64,000 nt of DNA from Bacteroidetes bacterium GWF2_41_31 (GCA_001769215.1 MEOL01000025.1:1-64000), one strand, 5' to 3'; counted from the stretch's first letter, positions 37,010-46,770 are shown. The notes: generated by a model from the letters alone, not told the origin. Numbers and translations are program-made.

Positions 37010-39694
37010 TTATTTTATCCTATAATTGTACAATGTATTCCCTGCCGCGGAGATCAGATTTATCTTCTGGTCGTTGGACATTGAACCAATTGTAAAAGGA
37101 GTTTCACCAACCAATCCGGTGGAAATGATGGTGTTTCCTTTGCTGTCAAACAAGTAAATGGTTTTTTCATCATTGGCCACCACACCCATCACCTTTTGCT
37201 TTTTGCCCAGGTTAAAAAACTCAGGCCTGATGGTGATTTCTGAGTTGAAAGTATAGCTAAAAAGTAGTTTTTTAAACCGATCGAACACCTTGAGATCGCG
37301 GCCATTCAAGTAGATAAAATCCATGGTTCTATCGCCGTTAAAATCCTCATACAGGAAAAAATGCTCGGGACTATAGTCCCCAAAATCGGTGGATTTAAGT
37401 TTACCCGTGGCAGAGATATAAATCAATTTACCCTGTGTGTTTGTAGTAATAATAATCCCCTTGCTGTTGGTCATGTTAACATAATAACCTGAATTTCTGG
37501 CTTTGGTAAACTTTTCATTGATTACAATCCGATCCTTCCCCTGGCGATCCACAATTTTAACTTTGCCATCGATATCGGTAATTACAATATAATCCTTCCC
37601 ATTGATCAACAAACGGGTCACCTTTTCATTGGCTACATTTTGAAGGTGGGGATTTTTCCAGCCTTCCACTTCATGTCCGTCAAGGGTAAAATTATTGACC
37701 GTTTTATCGGCCTGAGCCACCAACATGCGGTAATCGTTGTTACCTGAATAGTCGAACAAACTCAGCGGGCTGGTAGCTCCGGCATGTAGTTTTTTTGGAT
37801 AGGAAGCCACGGATTTGCCTTCAACATCAAATAAATAAATGTGGCTGTTGGTATTGAAAAGGTACTGAATTTTCCCGTTTTTATAATAATCCACCTCATA
37901 AATTTCTCCGAAAGGGGTTCCTTCCAGACGTTTCTTCCAAAGCACTTTTCCATCTGAATCGATCAGATAAACGGCCGGCGTATCGTCGAACACCACCACC
38001 TGCTGATCGTTGTTGCGGTGATTGCTTACCAGAATGGGTTTCCCAGTTATCTGGTTGTCAAGGATTACCTTCCACATGGCCAGGTTTTCCTCGTGTACCA
38101 CGGTAGCCTGTTTCAGATAAAAACTGGTGAATATCAGGTTATTTCCTGTGCTGAACTGAAAGGCTGCCCCCTGCATTTGATCCACCACCGCGGCATTGAT
38201 CTCCAGCTTGCGCGAGGTAAATTCATTGGCCAGATCAGTAATTCTTCCCAACAACACGGAAGGTTCAAAATACAACAGCACATTGGAACTGGGAGCCAGG
38301 TTATCCGAAAATGCTTTAAAGTTGTCGTTCAGGTCCAGGGTCTTGCCTGTTTCGTAGTACCTCAACAGGTTGATCAGGCTGCTCTCGCTGTTGGCAAATA
38401 CCACAAAATCGCCCACCAGCGTAAAATAATTTACCCCGAAGCTACCAAAAGCATCACCAAACAATCCGGGGATCAGGTTTTTACCTTTGATGTAGTTAAG
38501 AACATATCCGTTGTAGTTGTTTACTTTGGATTGTCCGGTGTTTTCGGCAATGAGCCGCAGATAGGCCGCCATCTTTACCCTGTCGGAAGTCTGAACCAGA
38601 AGCCAGGTGTTGCCCTCGAAATGGCCCGCCCTTTCGGCATTGGATATCAAAGTTACTTCTCCCGAAATGATTTCGGCCAGTTTATCCATCTCAAAATTAA
38701 AGTCAGCCGACAATTTTTTTCGCTCCTCCGGTGGATGTGCTTTGGCATACCAGGTTGGGAAATCAGAAAACCCAAGCGACAAAAGAAGGTTAACATTAAA
38801 AGGTGTGATGTTAAAACTGGTGTTTTTAATAGGCTGCTGATCTTTCATCCCCGACAGAAACGACTCCTGTCCCGGTGAAGTGTAGCCTGCCAGCAGCAGT
38901 TCATCATTTTTAATGATTAAATCAGTCTCGCTCCATTCTGCAAAGTGGGCCATCCAACGCAGCTTTTCACGCTCAGGTTTTGATGAAACAGAAGCCAGCC
39001 ACGGTGCCAGCGAGCGGTATTGAAGATAAAGCCGGCCATCCACATGTTTACCTGCCGTTTTTTTCAGCATTTGCCAATCTTCCTGTTGGCTGAAATGAAC
39101 CGCATCTCCGTGCGACCTGACCAGGGATTTCTCCATGGCATTCAGGCTGACTGAATAAATTAAATTTCCGGCCTGATAGGCAAGAAACCACACCTGATTG
39201 GTTTGCCCGTTCAGTATTTTCAAGGTCGGAATCCCCAGAATATCAATTTTCAGGACGGCATAAGTTGGCCCCAGTTGCTGTGCCAGATACCGGTTTAACG
39301 CCTCCATGTCGACATATTCGCCCAGATGGCTGATGAGTATAAGATTCACTTTTTCTTCCGAGGGTTCGTATTCAGCGCTAACCAGTAACGGGGCGTGCAA
39401 CAGCTTATCTAGCAAGGATTTCTTATCTTTAAAAAGACTGTCCAACTGGTGACGTGAATCAATCAAATCGGCCACTACGGAAATCTTGCTAAAAGAGGCG
39501 CCTATGGCATTGTTGTTCAGTATTTTTAAAAAGGTCGTTTGAGGATCATCCAATTCCAGCACCAGGGCCGCATCCTGCGATACCAATGACCAGTGATCAC
39601 CATCGGTAACAGCAAAATAATTGCGGTAAAAATAGGCTGCAATGGCACCGGCAACAAGGAGAACTACAATAAGTGTCAGGAGATTTTTCTTCAT
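37010..39694 (-). CDS. Large membrane-anchored protein, DUF3352-like with beta-propeller C terminus
   Basis: The 894-residue product begins MKKNLLTLIVVLLVAGAIAAYFY, a single N-terminal anchor, followed by an alpha/beta region (about 30-540) similar to DUF3352 proteins, and a C-terminal part (about 560-894) with repeated strand motifs of PQQ-like propeller blades (PAVYLIDSDGKVLWKKRLEG, NSHIYLFDVEGKSVASYPK, DGKVKIVDRQGKDRIV, QGKLIYISATGKLKSTD, TIYLFDSKGNTIIS). It should face the periplasm. No function is recognised. It is convergent with MNT and lies downstream of the HD gene. Confidence 0.68.
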   Translation of the reverse strand: MKKNLLTLIVVLLVAGAIAAYFYRNYFAVTDGDHWSLVSQDAALVLELDDPQTTFLKILNNNAIGASFSKISVVADLIDSRHQLDSLFKDKKSLLDKLLHAPLLVSAEYEPSEEKVNLILISHLGEYVDMEALNRYLAQQLGPTYAVLKIDILGIPTLKILNGQTNQVWFLAYQAGNLIYSVSLNAMEKSLVRSHGDAVHFSQQEDWQMLKKTAGKHVDGRLYLQYRSLAPWLASVSSKPEREKLRWMAHFAEWSETDLIIKNDELLLAGYTSPGQESFLSGMKDQQPIKNTSFNITPFNVNLLLSLGFSDFPTWYAKAHPPEERKKLSADFNFEMDKLAEIISGEVTLISNAERAGHFEGNTWLLVQTSDRVKMAAYLRLIAENTGQSKVNNYNGYVLNYIKGKNLIPGLFGDAFGSFGVNYFTLVGDFVVFANSESSLINLLRYYETGKTLDLNDNFKAFSDNLAPSSNVLLYFEPSVLLGRITDLANEFTSRKLEINAAVVDQMQGAAFQFSTGNNLIFTSFYLKQATVVHEENLAMWKVILDNQITGKPILVSNHRNNDQQVVVFDDTPAVYLIDSDGKVLWKKRLEGTPFGEIYEVDYYKNGKIQYLFNTNSHIYLFDVEGKSVASYPKKLHAGATSPLSLFDYSGNNDYRMLVAQADKTVNNFTLDGHEVEGWKNPHLQNVANEKVTRLLINGKDYIVITDIDGKVKIVDRQGKDRIVINEKFTKARNSGYYVNMTNSKGIIITTNTQGKLIYISATGKLKSTDFGDYSPEHFFLYEDFNGDRTMDFIYLNGRDLKVFDRFKKLLFSYTFNSEITIRPEFFNLGKKQKVMGVVANDEKTIYLFDSKGNTIISTGLVGETPFTIGSMSNDQKINLISAAGNTLYNYRIK

Positions 39695-39875
39695 ATGTAC
39701 CGGCATTTTGGTGATCCATGTACAAAATTAGCCTAATTATTCGGCACAACGGCAAAAATCATGTCGAAGAACTAACAGGAGGATGTTAACAGAAAGGGTT
39801 ATTTGCAGAATGGAACCTTGGGGTAAAAATCTAAACGAAGAGAAATACAAGGAATTAGATAAAAGTGACGAACCT

Positions 39876-41105
39876 CTACTCCAACCCTTTCGGGTAACAC
39901 AAAAAATACTTGGTGGTGGGCTTGGCCAGCAGCGAGATATTGAGCTGATCGGAAGCCTCGGCAATGTCCATAACGGTACCATCCTTAAACAGGATGTTGA
40001 TGTTGTCGCTGCCCAGGTGGTACATGTAGTTGGAGGTGCTGTCGGAAAACACAAAATTATCGGCTTCTTTGTCAGTAAGTCCCCATTTTTCCATGACCCT
40101 GCCGTGCTTTTCAAGGATGAGTTGCTGATCAAAAGGTTCACTTTGCATCTCAATTTTAAATAACCTCCGGTTGACCACACTCTGGCATAACAGGCGCAAT
40201 ACCTTGTCGGGATGGTTGGTCCAAACCTTCATGGAAGTAAAAATATCAAAATCATCCAGCAGGGTAAACATGGTGAGCGCATGCTCATCCTGTAGAAAAA
40301 GTTCCTTTGTTACGTGTTGTTTTAAGAAGTAATCAAGTGCGGGAGTGGCAAAAAGTGCCGTTCCCTGCATGCGCAACTCCTTGGCCCTGCGCAACACATG
40401 CATCAGGGTATGTTCGGCCACCAGCACCGTTTTGTGCAAATACACCTGCCAGTACATTAACCGGCGGGCCATGATAAACTTCTCAACCGAATAAATTCCT
40501 TTGGCTTCGATCACCAGGTTATCGTCCACCACATCAAGCATATTGAGGATGCGCTCATAGTTGACCGTTCCTTCGGAAACCCCGGAAAAAAAACTGTCGC
40601 GTTTTAAATAATCCAGCCGGTCCATATCCAACTGGCTCGATACCAGTTTATGCAAAAAAGCCTTGGGATGGGTGCCGTCAAAAACCTGAATGGCTTCGGT
40701 AAGCTTGCCGCCGAATTCATCATTCAATCGCATCATCAGCAACTTACTCAGGTATTCATGGCTTACGCCATCGGCAATGCTGTGTTCGAGGGTGTGCGAA
40801 TAGGGTCCGTGCCCGATGTCGTGAAGCAGGATGGCCACGTAAGAAGCAAGTGCTTCTTCTTTGGTTATTTCATGCCCTTTCGACCGGAGTTCTTCGATGG
40901 CTCTTTTCATTAAATACATCGCGCCAAGCGAATGATGAAACCGGGTATGCAAGGCGCCGGGATACACCAAATGAGTTAAACCCAACTGCTTGATGCGGCG
41001 CAATCGCTGGAACCAGGGATGCCCGATTAAATCGAACAGCAAGCCATCGGGAATGCTGATAAAACCGTAAACAGGATCGTTTAAAATTTTGCGTTTGTTT
41101 ACCAT
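39876..41105 (-). CDS. HD-domain phosphohydrolase (dNTPase/SAMHD1-like)
   Basis: The 409-residue protein starts MVNKRKILNDPVYGFISIP and contains the HD metal site HTRFHHSLG (H58), LLHDIGHGPYSHTLEHS (H95-D96, H99, H104) and a later Asp in QLDMDRLDYLKRDS. This is the YwfO/SAMHD1-like HD group that hydrolyses (d)NTPs; the substrate of Bacteroidota members is not established. The minus-strand -7 box at 41183-41190 supports this start. porX is divergent. Confidence 0.88.
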   Translation of the reverse strand: MVNKRKILNDPVYGFISIPDGLLFDLIGHPWFQRLRRIKQLGLTHLVYPGALHTRFHHSLGAMYLMKRAIEELRSKGHEITKEEALASYVAILLHDIGHGPYSHTLEHSIADGVSHEYLSKLLMMRLNDEFGGKLTEAIQVFDGTHPKAFLHKLVSSQLDMDRLDYLKRDSFFSGVSEGTVNYERILNMLDVVDDNLVIEAKGIYSVEKFIMARRLMYWQVYLHKTVLVAEHTLMHVLRRAKELRMQGTALFATPALDYFLKQHVTKELFLQDEHALTMFTLLDDFDIFTSMKVWTNHPDKVLRLLCQSVVNRRLFKIEMQSEPFDQQLILEKHGRVMEKWGLTDKEADNFVFSDSTSNYMYHLGSDNINILFKDGTVMDIAEASDQLNISLLAKPTTKYFLCYPKGLE

Positions 41106-41182
41106 GTTATGCCTCACAAATTATGTTAATTTTGTTGGTTGTTACATCCATCTTGGGCAATAATGTAGTGATTTTAGCATTA

Positions 41183-41190
41183 CAAAGGTA
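41183..41190 (-). promoter_or_regulatory. -7 promoter box of the HD phosphohydrolase gene
   Basis: TACCTTTG on the minus strand fits TAnnTTTG and lies about 78 bases upstream of the start. A similar box for porX was not found. Confidence 0.42.
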
Positions 41191-41216
41191 CAGTAATTAA
41201 ACACAATTAGCCTACT

Positions 41217-42770
41217 ATGACCAAAATTAGAATCTTATGGGCCGACGATGAAATCGAGATGCTCAAACCACATATCATGTACCTGGAAGAAAAAGGCTAT
41301 GATGTTGATGCCGTAAACAATGGCGATGAAGCCGTCGACCTGGTGAAAGAACACCATTATGATATTGTTTTCCTGGATGAACAAATGCCCGGAATGAGCG
41401 GCATTGAAACCCTCGAAGCCATTAAAAAAAGCCATCCCAACCTGCCTGTGGTAATGATCACCAAAAGTGAGGAAGAAGCCATCATGGAAGATGCCATTGG
41501 CAGCAACATTGCCGATTATTTGATTAAGCCGGTAAAACCAAGCCAGATATTGCTTTCGCTAAAAAGAAACCTTGAAAACAGGAAACTGGCAGGAGAAAAG
41601 GCTACCATGAACTATCAGCAAAAATTCAGAGAAATCAGCATGCGGCTGTCCGATCGGCTTAATCCGGCTGAGTGGGTGGATGTGTACAAAGAATTGGTGC
41701 GGTACGAACTGGATTTGGAAAAGTCGGACGACCAGGGAATTATCGAAATTCTAAACATGCAAAAAAGTGAAGCCAACAGTGCTTTCACTAAGTTTTATGA
41801 GCGTAACTACAAGGACTGGTTAAACAACAAGTCAGAGGATAGCCCAACCATGTCGCACACCCTGATCCGCGACAAGGTTTTCCCGCAATTGAATAAAGGC
41901 AAACAGGTGTTCTTACTGTTAATAGATAACCTCCGTTACGACCAATGGAAAATAATTCAGCCGGTCATCGAACAATTCTACCGGGTACAAGCCGATGATA
42001 TTTTCTATAGTATATTGCCAACCACTACTCAATATTCGCGCAACGCCATCTTTTCGGGACTCATGCCCAACGAAATCAGAAAACATTACAACCAGTTTTG
42101 GACAGATGAGAACGAAGAAGGCACCAAGAACCAGTATGAGGAACAAATGTTGACAGAACTGCTCAAACGTCACGGAAAACATGTTAAAACATCTTATAAC
42201 AAGATTCTTAACCTGAATGCCGGGCGTAAGCTTTTTGACAACATCTCGAACCTGATGCCCAACGATTTTAACGTGATTGTGTACAATTTTGTGGACATGT
42301 TGTCGCATGCACGCACCGAGATGGAAATCATCCGCGAGTTGGCTGATGATGAACCGGCCTACCGATCGCTGATGTTGTCGTGGTTCGAACATTCCTCCTT
42401 GTTCGATATCATAAAATTCCTATCCACAAAGGACATCACCTTAATCATTACCACCGACCACGGAAGCGTCAAGGTAACCAATCCGGTAAAAATTGTCGGG
42501 GATAAAGCAGTGAATACCAACCTGCGGTACAAATACGGCAAAAGCCTGGCATACAATGCAAAAGAAGTTTTTGAAATGGCTAACCCGGAGGAATATTTTC
42601 TTCCAAAACTGAATGTAAGTGCCCGGTGGGCATTTACCAGAGGAACCGATTTCTTCGCTTATCCCAACAACTACAATTATTATGTCAATTATTACCGGAA
42701 TACCTTCCAGCACGGAGGCCTTTCCATGGAAGAGGTGCTTATCCCATTTATAACTCTCAACTCAAAATAA
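41217..42770 (+). CDS. porX: PorX, T9SS response regulator with PglZ-type phosphodiesterase domain
   Basis: PorX is a two-component response regulator of type IX secretion. The 517-residue protein has a CheY-like receiver (1-120; D10/D11, phosphorylatable D54 in FLDEQMPGM, IKPVKP), a helical linker, and an alkaline-phosphatase-superfamily PglZ domain (about 205-517; LLIDNLRYDQW, LPTTTQYSRNAIFSG, NFVDMLSHARTE, ITTDHGSVKV). Crystal studies of PorX report a dimer with zinc-dependent phosphodiesterase activity. The partner kinase PorY is not in the window. Its stop overlaps the tsaE start (TAATG). Confidence 0.93.
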   Translation: MTKIRILWADDEIEMLKPHIMYLEEKGYDVDAVNNGDEAVDLVKEHHYDIVFLDEQMPGMSGIETLEAIKKSHPNLPVVMITKSEEEAIMEDAIGSNIADYLIKPVKPSQILLSLKRNLENRKLAGEKATMNYQQKFREISMRLSDRLNPAEWVDVYKELVRYELDLEKSDDQGIIEILNMQKSEANSAFTKFYERNYKDWLNNKSEDSPTMSHTLIRDKVFPQLNKGKQVFLLLIDNLRYDQWKIIQPVIEQFYRVQADDIFYSILPTTTQYSRNAIFSGLMPNEIRKHYNQFWTDENEEGTKNQYEEQMLTELLKRHGKHVKTSYNKILNLNAGRKLFDNISNLMPNDFNVIVYNFVDMLSHARTEMEIIRELADDEPAYRSLMLSWFEHSSLFDIIKFLSTKDITLIITTDHGSVKVTNPVKIVGDKAVNTNLRYKYGKSLAYNAKEVFEMANPEEYFLPKLNVSARWAFTRGTDFFAYPNNYNYYVNYYRNTFQHGGLSMEEVLIPFITLNSK

Positions 42771-43201
42771 TGGAAACATTGGTTGCCCGCAGCCTCGACG
42801 AACTATCGACTATTGCACTTAAGATCATTGAATGCAAGATGGAGGAACGGGTTTTCGCGATTAAAGGAAAGATGGGGGCAGGAAAAACTACCCTGATCAA
42901 GGCTTTTTGTGATGTACTTGAAGTGGAGGATGTGGTGAACAGCCCAACCTTTGCCCTGGTAAACGAATACCATACCGATAAGGGATCGCCTGTATTTCAT
43001 TTTGATTTTTACCGGGTAAAAAAAATCGAGGAAGTATTTGATATTGGCTATGAAGAATATTTCTTCAGCAATGAATACTGTTTTATCGAATGGCCTGAAA
43101 TGGTCCGGGAACTTTTGCCTGAATCTTACGTATATATCAACATCGAAGTTGGCAAAAATGAAGAGCGGATCATCCAGTTCGGCTGCTTAAATCATCCATA
43201 G
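42770..43201 (+). CDS. tsaE: tRNA threonylcarbamoyladenosine biosynthesis ATPase
   Basis: TsaE is the ATPase that recycles the TsaB-TsaD complex making t6A37 in tRNAs reading ANN codons. The 143-residue product has P-loop GKMGAGKTT (33-41), the switch-like NSPTFALVNEY and the FDFYRV and FIEWPE motifs. I chose ATG 42770, which overlaps the porX stop by one base (TAATG) and matches the family N terminus; upstream in-frame codons lie inside porX. Coupled translation with porX is suggested. Confidence 0.94.
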   Translation: METLVARSLDELSTIALKIIECKMEERVFAIKGKMGAGKTTLIKAFCDVLEVEDVVNSPTFALVNEYHTDKGSPVFHFDFYRVKKIEEVFDIGYEEYFFSNEYCFIEWPEMVRELLPESYVYINIEVGKNEERIIQFGCLNHP

Positions 43202-43274
43202 AAAACAGGTTAAAGATGTCAATCTAATCTTTTTCTGTGGCAAACACTTTTATTTGATATTTAAATCTATTGCA

Positions 43275-44501
43275 ATGAGCGAAGATCAAAAAAGTACTAT
43301 TTCATATACTCCATCTGAGCAGTTGATTCCCAAGGAACAGTTGCTGGAAGCTGCTTTCGACAAAAACAAGCTGGTCATCGGAGTTCCACGCGAATTGTCG
43401 GAAGATGAAAACCGGGTGGCTCTTGTTCCTGAAGCGGTGCAGCTTTTATCCGATCGGGGTCATCAGGTGCTTGTGGAAGAATATGCCGGATCGGCGGCTC
43501 ACTTTACCAACCAGGCTTACGCGGAAGCCGGGGCTGTATTGACTTCCGGGGCCAAAGAAATTTACCAGGCCGATATCATCCTGAAGATAGCACCACCTAC
43601 CGAGAGTGAAATTGGCATGATAGCCAGGGGAAAAACGCTGTTTTCATCGGTGTTTTTACCCAATAATTCAAAGAAATATTTTGTACAGCTTTCGGCCAAA
43701 AAACCCAACGCGTTGGCTTTTGAGTATATCCAGGATAAATCGGGTGCCCTGCCACTGATGAAGTCGATGAGCGAAATTATCGGGAATACCACCATATTAA
43801 TTGCTTCTCAGCTTTTGTGCAGTGTTACACACGGAAAAGGGGTCATGCTGGGAGGATTTCCCGGGATTAAACCAACGGAAGTAGTGATCATTGGCGCGGG
43901 AACCGTGGCAGAATACGCGGCACGGACGGCGCTGGGGATGGGTGCCTCCATCAAGATATTTGATGATTCCATTTTCAAGCTCCGTCATATCCAAAACATG
44001 TTGGGTCAGCGGATATATACCAGTACCCTGCTACCCAACGACCTGCATGAAGCACTGATCAAAGCCGATGTGGTGATTGCCGCCAAATATGCGGCACAAG
44101 GAATTTCACCTTGCCTGATTTCGGAGCAAACCGTGAAAAAAATGAAACCCGGATCGGTCATCGTAGACGCCAGTATTGATCAGGGCGGGTGTTTTGAGAC
44201 TTCACATCTAACCACCCATACCAACCCTGTTTACCAGGTGCACGAAGTAACCCACTATTGTGTACCCAATATTGCCTCAAGCGTCCCCCATACGGCCTCT
44301 ATATCGCTAAGCAACATTCTAACGCCCATGATACTGCAAATAGCCCATGAAGGTGATGTCCATGCCATGATAAAACGAAACCCGGGTTTTGCCAAAGGAG
44401 TCTATTATTACAATGGAATCCTGACCAATAAACACATGGGTCACCTGTTTGGGTTGCCTTCACAGGATCTGGAGTTACTGATTTCGGCTTTTAGCCAGTA
44501 G
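43275..44501 (+). CDS. ald: Alanine dehydrogenase / PntA-N family dehydrogenase
   Basis: The 408-residue protein has AlaDh_PNT_N (VIGVPRELSEDENRVALVPEAV, from about residue 35) and AlaDh_PNT_C with the NAD fold VIIGAGTVAEYAARTALGMGAS (about 205-225). It has 35-40 extra N-terminal residues compared with classical Ald, and the segment where Ald has a catalytic His (FTYLHLA-like) reads LFSSVFLPNNSKKYF without His; the Asp in VDASIDQGG is kept. A role in alanine deamination is therefore tentative. A pnt operon is nearby, but this is a separate gene with normal Ald-like domain order. I chose ATG 43275. Confidence 0.78.
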   Translation: MSEDQKSTISYTPSEQLIPKEQLLEAAFDKNKLVIGVPRELSEDENRVALVPEAVQLLSDRGHQVLVEEYAGSAAHFTNQAYAEAGAVLTSGAKEIYQADIILKIAPPTESEIGMIARGKTLFSSVFLPNNSKKYFVQLSAKKPNALAFEYIQDKSGALPLMKSMSEIIGNTTILIASQLLCSVTHGKGVMLGGFPGIKPTEVVIIGAGTVAEYAARTALGMGASIKIFDDSIFKLRHIQNMLGQRIYTSTLLPNDLHEALIKADVVIAAKYAAQGISPCLISEQTVKKMKPGSVIVDASIDQGGCFETSHLTTHTNPVYQVHEVTHYCVPNIASSVPHTASISLSNILTPMILQIAHEGDVHAMIKRNPGFAKGVYYYNGILTNKHMGHLFGLPSQDLELLISAFSQ

Positions 44502-44715
44502 TCAGCAAAGAGGATTCTTAAATAAGAAACTGTCTAAGTTTTTTAGGCTCCATTAGGAGCCAAATATGGGTGGAAGAATCATTTTATTTGTTTGGCAGAC
44601 TACCTTAAAAAAGTCAATCGATAATATGACCTAATTCAGGTTGTAAAAATTATCATTGTCCTCTCCAAAATGATCATTTAGACTTGTCAATTACAAGCTT
44701 TAGGTGATATGCTCC

Positions 44716-45084
44716 TTAATGCTTCCAAACAGCAACAAACAGCAATACCCAGCCGGAAATAAAACTGAGTCCGCCTAACGGGGTAATGGCACCTATCCAT
44801 TTGATGCCTGTAATGGCCATCACATACAGACTTCCGGAAAACAGAATGATGCCTAAACCTATCAGTAAGGCGGACCAGTTGAGCCATCCCGATGGCCAGG
44901 TGGTTGATAAAATGCCTATCAGCAACAGGCCGAGGGCGTGGTAAAAATGATATTCAACACCGGTTTTATACACCTGCATCATTTCTTCGGTAAGCCTGGG
45001 TTTGAGGGCATGTGCCCCGAAAGCACCGATCGCAACTGCCAAAACCAGCAGTATGGCAGCTGAGAGTAAAATGGTTTTACTCAT
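44716..45084 (-). CDS. DUF423 small integral membrane protein
   Basis: The 122-residue protein has four membrane spans with the DUF423 pattern: LAVAIGAFGAHALKPRLTEEMMQVYKTGVEYHFYHALGLLLIG, LFSGSLYVMAITG and ITPLGGLSFISGWVLL. Function is unknown in the family. I chose ATG 45084 over 45102 because a perfect minus-strand -7 box (TATCTTTG, 45110-45117) would place the start of transcription at or after 45103. Confidence 0.9.
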   Translation of the reverse strand: MSKTILLSAAILLVLAVAIGAFGAHALKPRLTEEMMQVYKTGVEYHFYHALGLLLIGILSTTWPSGWLNWSALLIGLGIILFSGSLYVMAITGIKWIGAITPLGGLSFISGWVLLFVAVWKH

Positions 45085-45109
45085 GGGTATTTTTTCTTGC
45101 AAAGATAAA

Positions 45110-45117
45110 ATGATCCG
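45110..45117 (-). promoter_or_regulatory. -7 promoter box of the DUF423 gene
   Basis: TATCTTTG on the minus strand, exact TAnnTTTG match; it decides the DUF423 start. Confidence 0.45.
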
Positions 45118-45267
45118 GTGATTTTTGTCATGTCACCAGGCTGTATTTTGTTGTTTTCGATGTATTAGATAATAAGGTTTCTAAGAAACCGTTAAACATT
45201 AGTATATTACCGCACTTAATGTCAGAAGCAAGGACTGCGAAGCGGGAACAAGAAAAGATTGTAAAGT

Positions 45268-45451
45268 TGAGTCCACTCCGAAAAGTTTGTGTTCATTGAT
45301 TTTCAACTCATTTACCCCCCTGCCTGCCGTCAGGCAAGTGACCCCTAAAGGGGGATTCGTTGAAAATCTATGAACTATCTAAAGTCCCCTTTAGGGGATT
45401 CCAGCCTGCGGTTGGCAGGTAGGGGTATTTGACTTTTCGAAGTGGGCTCAA
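45268..45451. repeat. MITE-like element, copy 2 (184 bp, terminal inverted repeats)
   Basis: Termini TTGAGTCCACTCCGAAAAGT (45268-45287) and its near reverse complement (45432-45451) pair at 18 of 20 positions. The inside repeats the copy-1 core (ATTGATTTTCAACTCATTTACCCC, CCTAAAGGGG, CGTTGAAAATC) and adds inverted CCTGCC segments around TGCCTGCCGTCAGGCA. Whole-element folding into one long hairpin is likely. Confidence 0.78.
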
Positions 45452-45725
45452 AGTTAAATTTTCTTTATTCTATTGATTATACTATTTTCATTCATCACTT
45501 TACGGTCATAGCGTAATTATTTCTTAATGCACTTTGTGTGGAACCATTTTGTAAGCGCTTTTGTGAAACCAAATAACTCCACGCGGTAAGTTAACAAGTG
45601 TTAATACAATCACCTAAGTCACAACCCTTATGGCCAACCAACCGCTCATAACTTCCTAATTTTTCACAACTTACTACATTACAACCCTTTAACATATATT
45701 AACATGAGCCGGAACCACCATTTGA

Positions 45726-45733
45726 TAACTTTG
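45726..45733 (+). promoter_or_regulatory. -7 promoter box of the moxR-bat operon
   Basis: TAACTTTG fits TAnnTTTG and lies 23 bases before the moxR ATG. Confidence 0.5.
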
Positions 45734-45756
45734 CCTTCAAATTCAAAAACAATAAC

Positions 45757-46749
45757 ATGTTAGAAACAGATATTCGTGAACTCAATGAAAGAATCCAGCG
45801 TGAGAGTCAGTTTACCGACCTGATTTACCTGGAAATGAACAAGGTGATTATTGGTCAGAAACACATGACCGAACGCTTGCTCATCGGATTGCTTGCCAAC
45901 GGACACATTCTCCTGGAAGGAGTACCCGGTCTGGCAAAAACATTGGCCATCAATTCCCTGGCGAATATTATCGATGCCAAATTCAGCCGCATCCAGTTTA
46001 CGCCCGACCTGCTTCCTGCCGACCTTTTGGGCACCTTGATCTACAGCATGAAAAAAGAAGAATTTGTAGTGAAAAAGGGACCCATCTTCGCCAATTTTAT
46101 TTTGGCCGATGAAATAAACCGGTCTCCCGCCAAGGTGCAAAGTGCATTGCTCGAAGCCATGCAGGAACGACAGGTGACCATTGGTGACACTTCTTTTAAG
46201 CTGGAAGAGCCTTTTCTGGTCATGGCCACCCAAAACCCCATCGAACAGGAAGGAACCTATCCCCTGCCCGAAGCACAGGTAGACCGTTTTATGATGAAGG
46301 TGGTGATCAACTATCCAAAAAAAGAGGAGGAGAAAATGATCCTTCGGCAGAACATCAGCAACACAACGGCCAAAACCAACAAAGTACTGAGTATTCAGGA
46401 AATCCTAAAAGCACGTGAACTGGTGCGCGAAATTTATCTGGACGAAAAAATCGAAAATTACATCACCGATATCGTGTTCGCCACCCGTTATCCGTCAGAA
46501 TATAAACTGAGCAAATTCTCCGGTATGATTTCATACGGAGCATCGCCACGTGCCAGTATCAACCTGGCGCTTGCCGCCAAAGCACTCGCATTTTTACGCC
46601 GGAGAGGGTATGTAATTCCTGAGGATATCCGTGCCGTAGCCCACGACGTAATGCGCCACCGGATTGGTCTGACTTATGAAGCCGAAGCTGAGAATATCAC
46701 CAGCGAAGACATCATCAACGAAATTTTAAACACGGTTGAAGTACCCTAA
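45757..46749 (+). CDS. MoxR-family AAA+ ATPase of the Bat operon
   Basis: The 330-residue AAA+ protein has Walker A GVPGLAKT (55-62), Walker B FILADEINRSPAKVQSALLEAMQERQVT, sensor 1 MATQNPIEQEGTYPLPEAQVDRFMMKV and a C-terminal lid. MoxR ATPases act as chaperones for VWA-domain partners, and VWA proteins BatA and BatB follow in the same operon. It is the first gene, behind a -7 box, and is followed by DUF58 after 21 bases. Confidence 0.94.
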   Translation: MLETDIRELNERIQRESQFTDLIYLEMNKVIIGQKHMTERLLIGLLANGHILLEGVPGLAKTLAINSLANIIDAKFSRIQFTPDLLPADLLGTLIYSMKKEEFVVKKGPIFANFILADEINRSPAKVQSALLEAMQERQVTIGDTSFKLEEPFLVMATQNPIEQEGTYPLPEAQVDRFMMKVVINYPKKEEEKMILRQNISNTTAKTNKVLSIQEILKARELVREIYLDEKIENYITDIVFATRYPSEYKLSKFSGMISYGASPRASINLALAAKALAFLRRRGYVIPEDIRAVAHDVMRHRIGLTYEAEAENITSEDIINEILNTVEVP

Positions 46750-46770
46750 CCAAAAAAAATAAAAAAACCA

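Larger units (their letters stand above)
45103..45756. other. Intergenic region between DUF423 and moxR, holding repeat copy 2
   Basis: This 654-base gap between divergent genes contains the 184-base inverted-repeat element (45268-45451), a small hairpin GGTTTC-TAA-GAAACC (45176-45190), and the promoter of the Bat operon. No reading frame with support was seen. Confidence 0.6.

Noticed and set aside
38018-38878. 286-codon plus-strand frame
   Set aside because: It lies entirely antisense to the DUF3352-like gene, has no start context, and its residue pattern is that of a shadow frame.
44541-44565. GGCTCC-ATTA-GGAGCC hairpin downstream of the alanine-dehydrogenase-like gene
   Set aside because: The stem is short and not followed by a T-run, so terminator function is not supported; kept only as a note.
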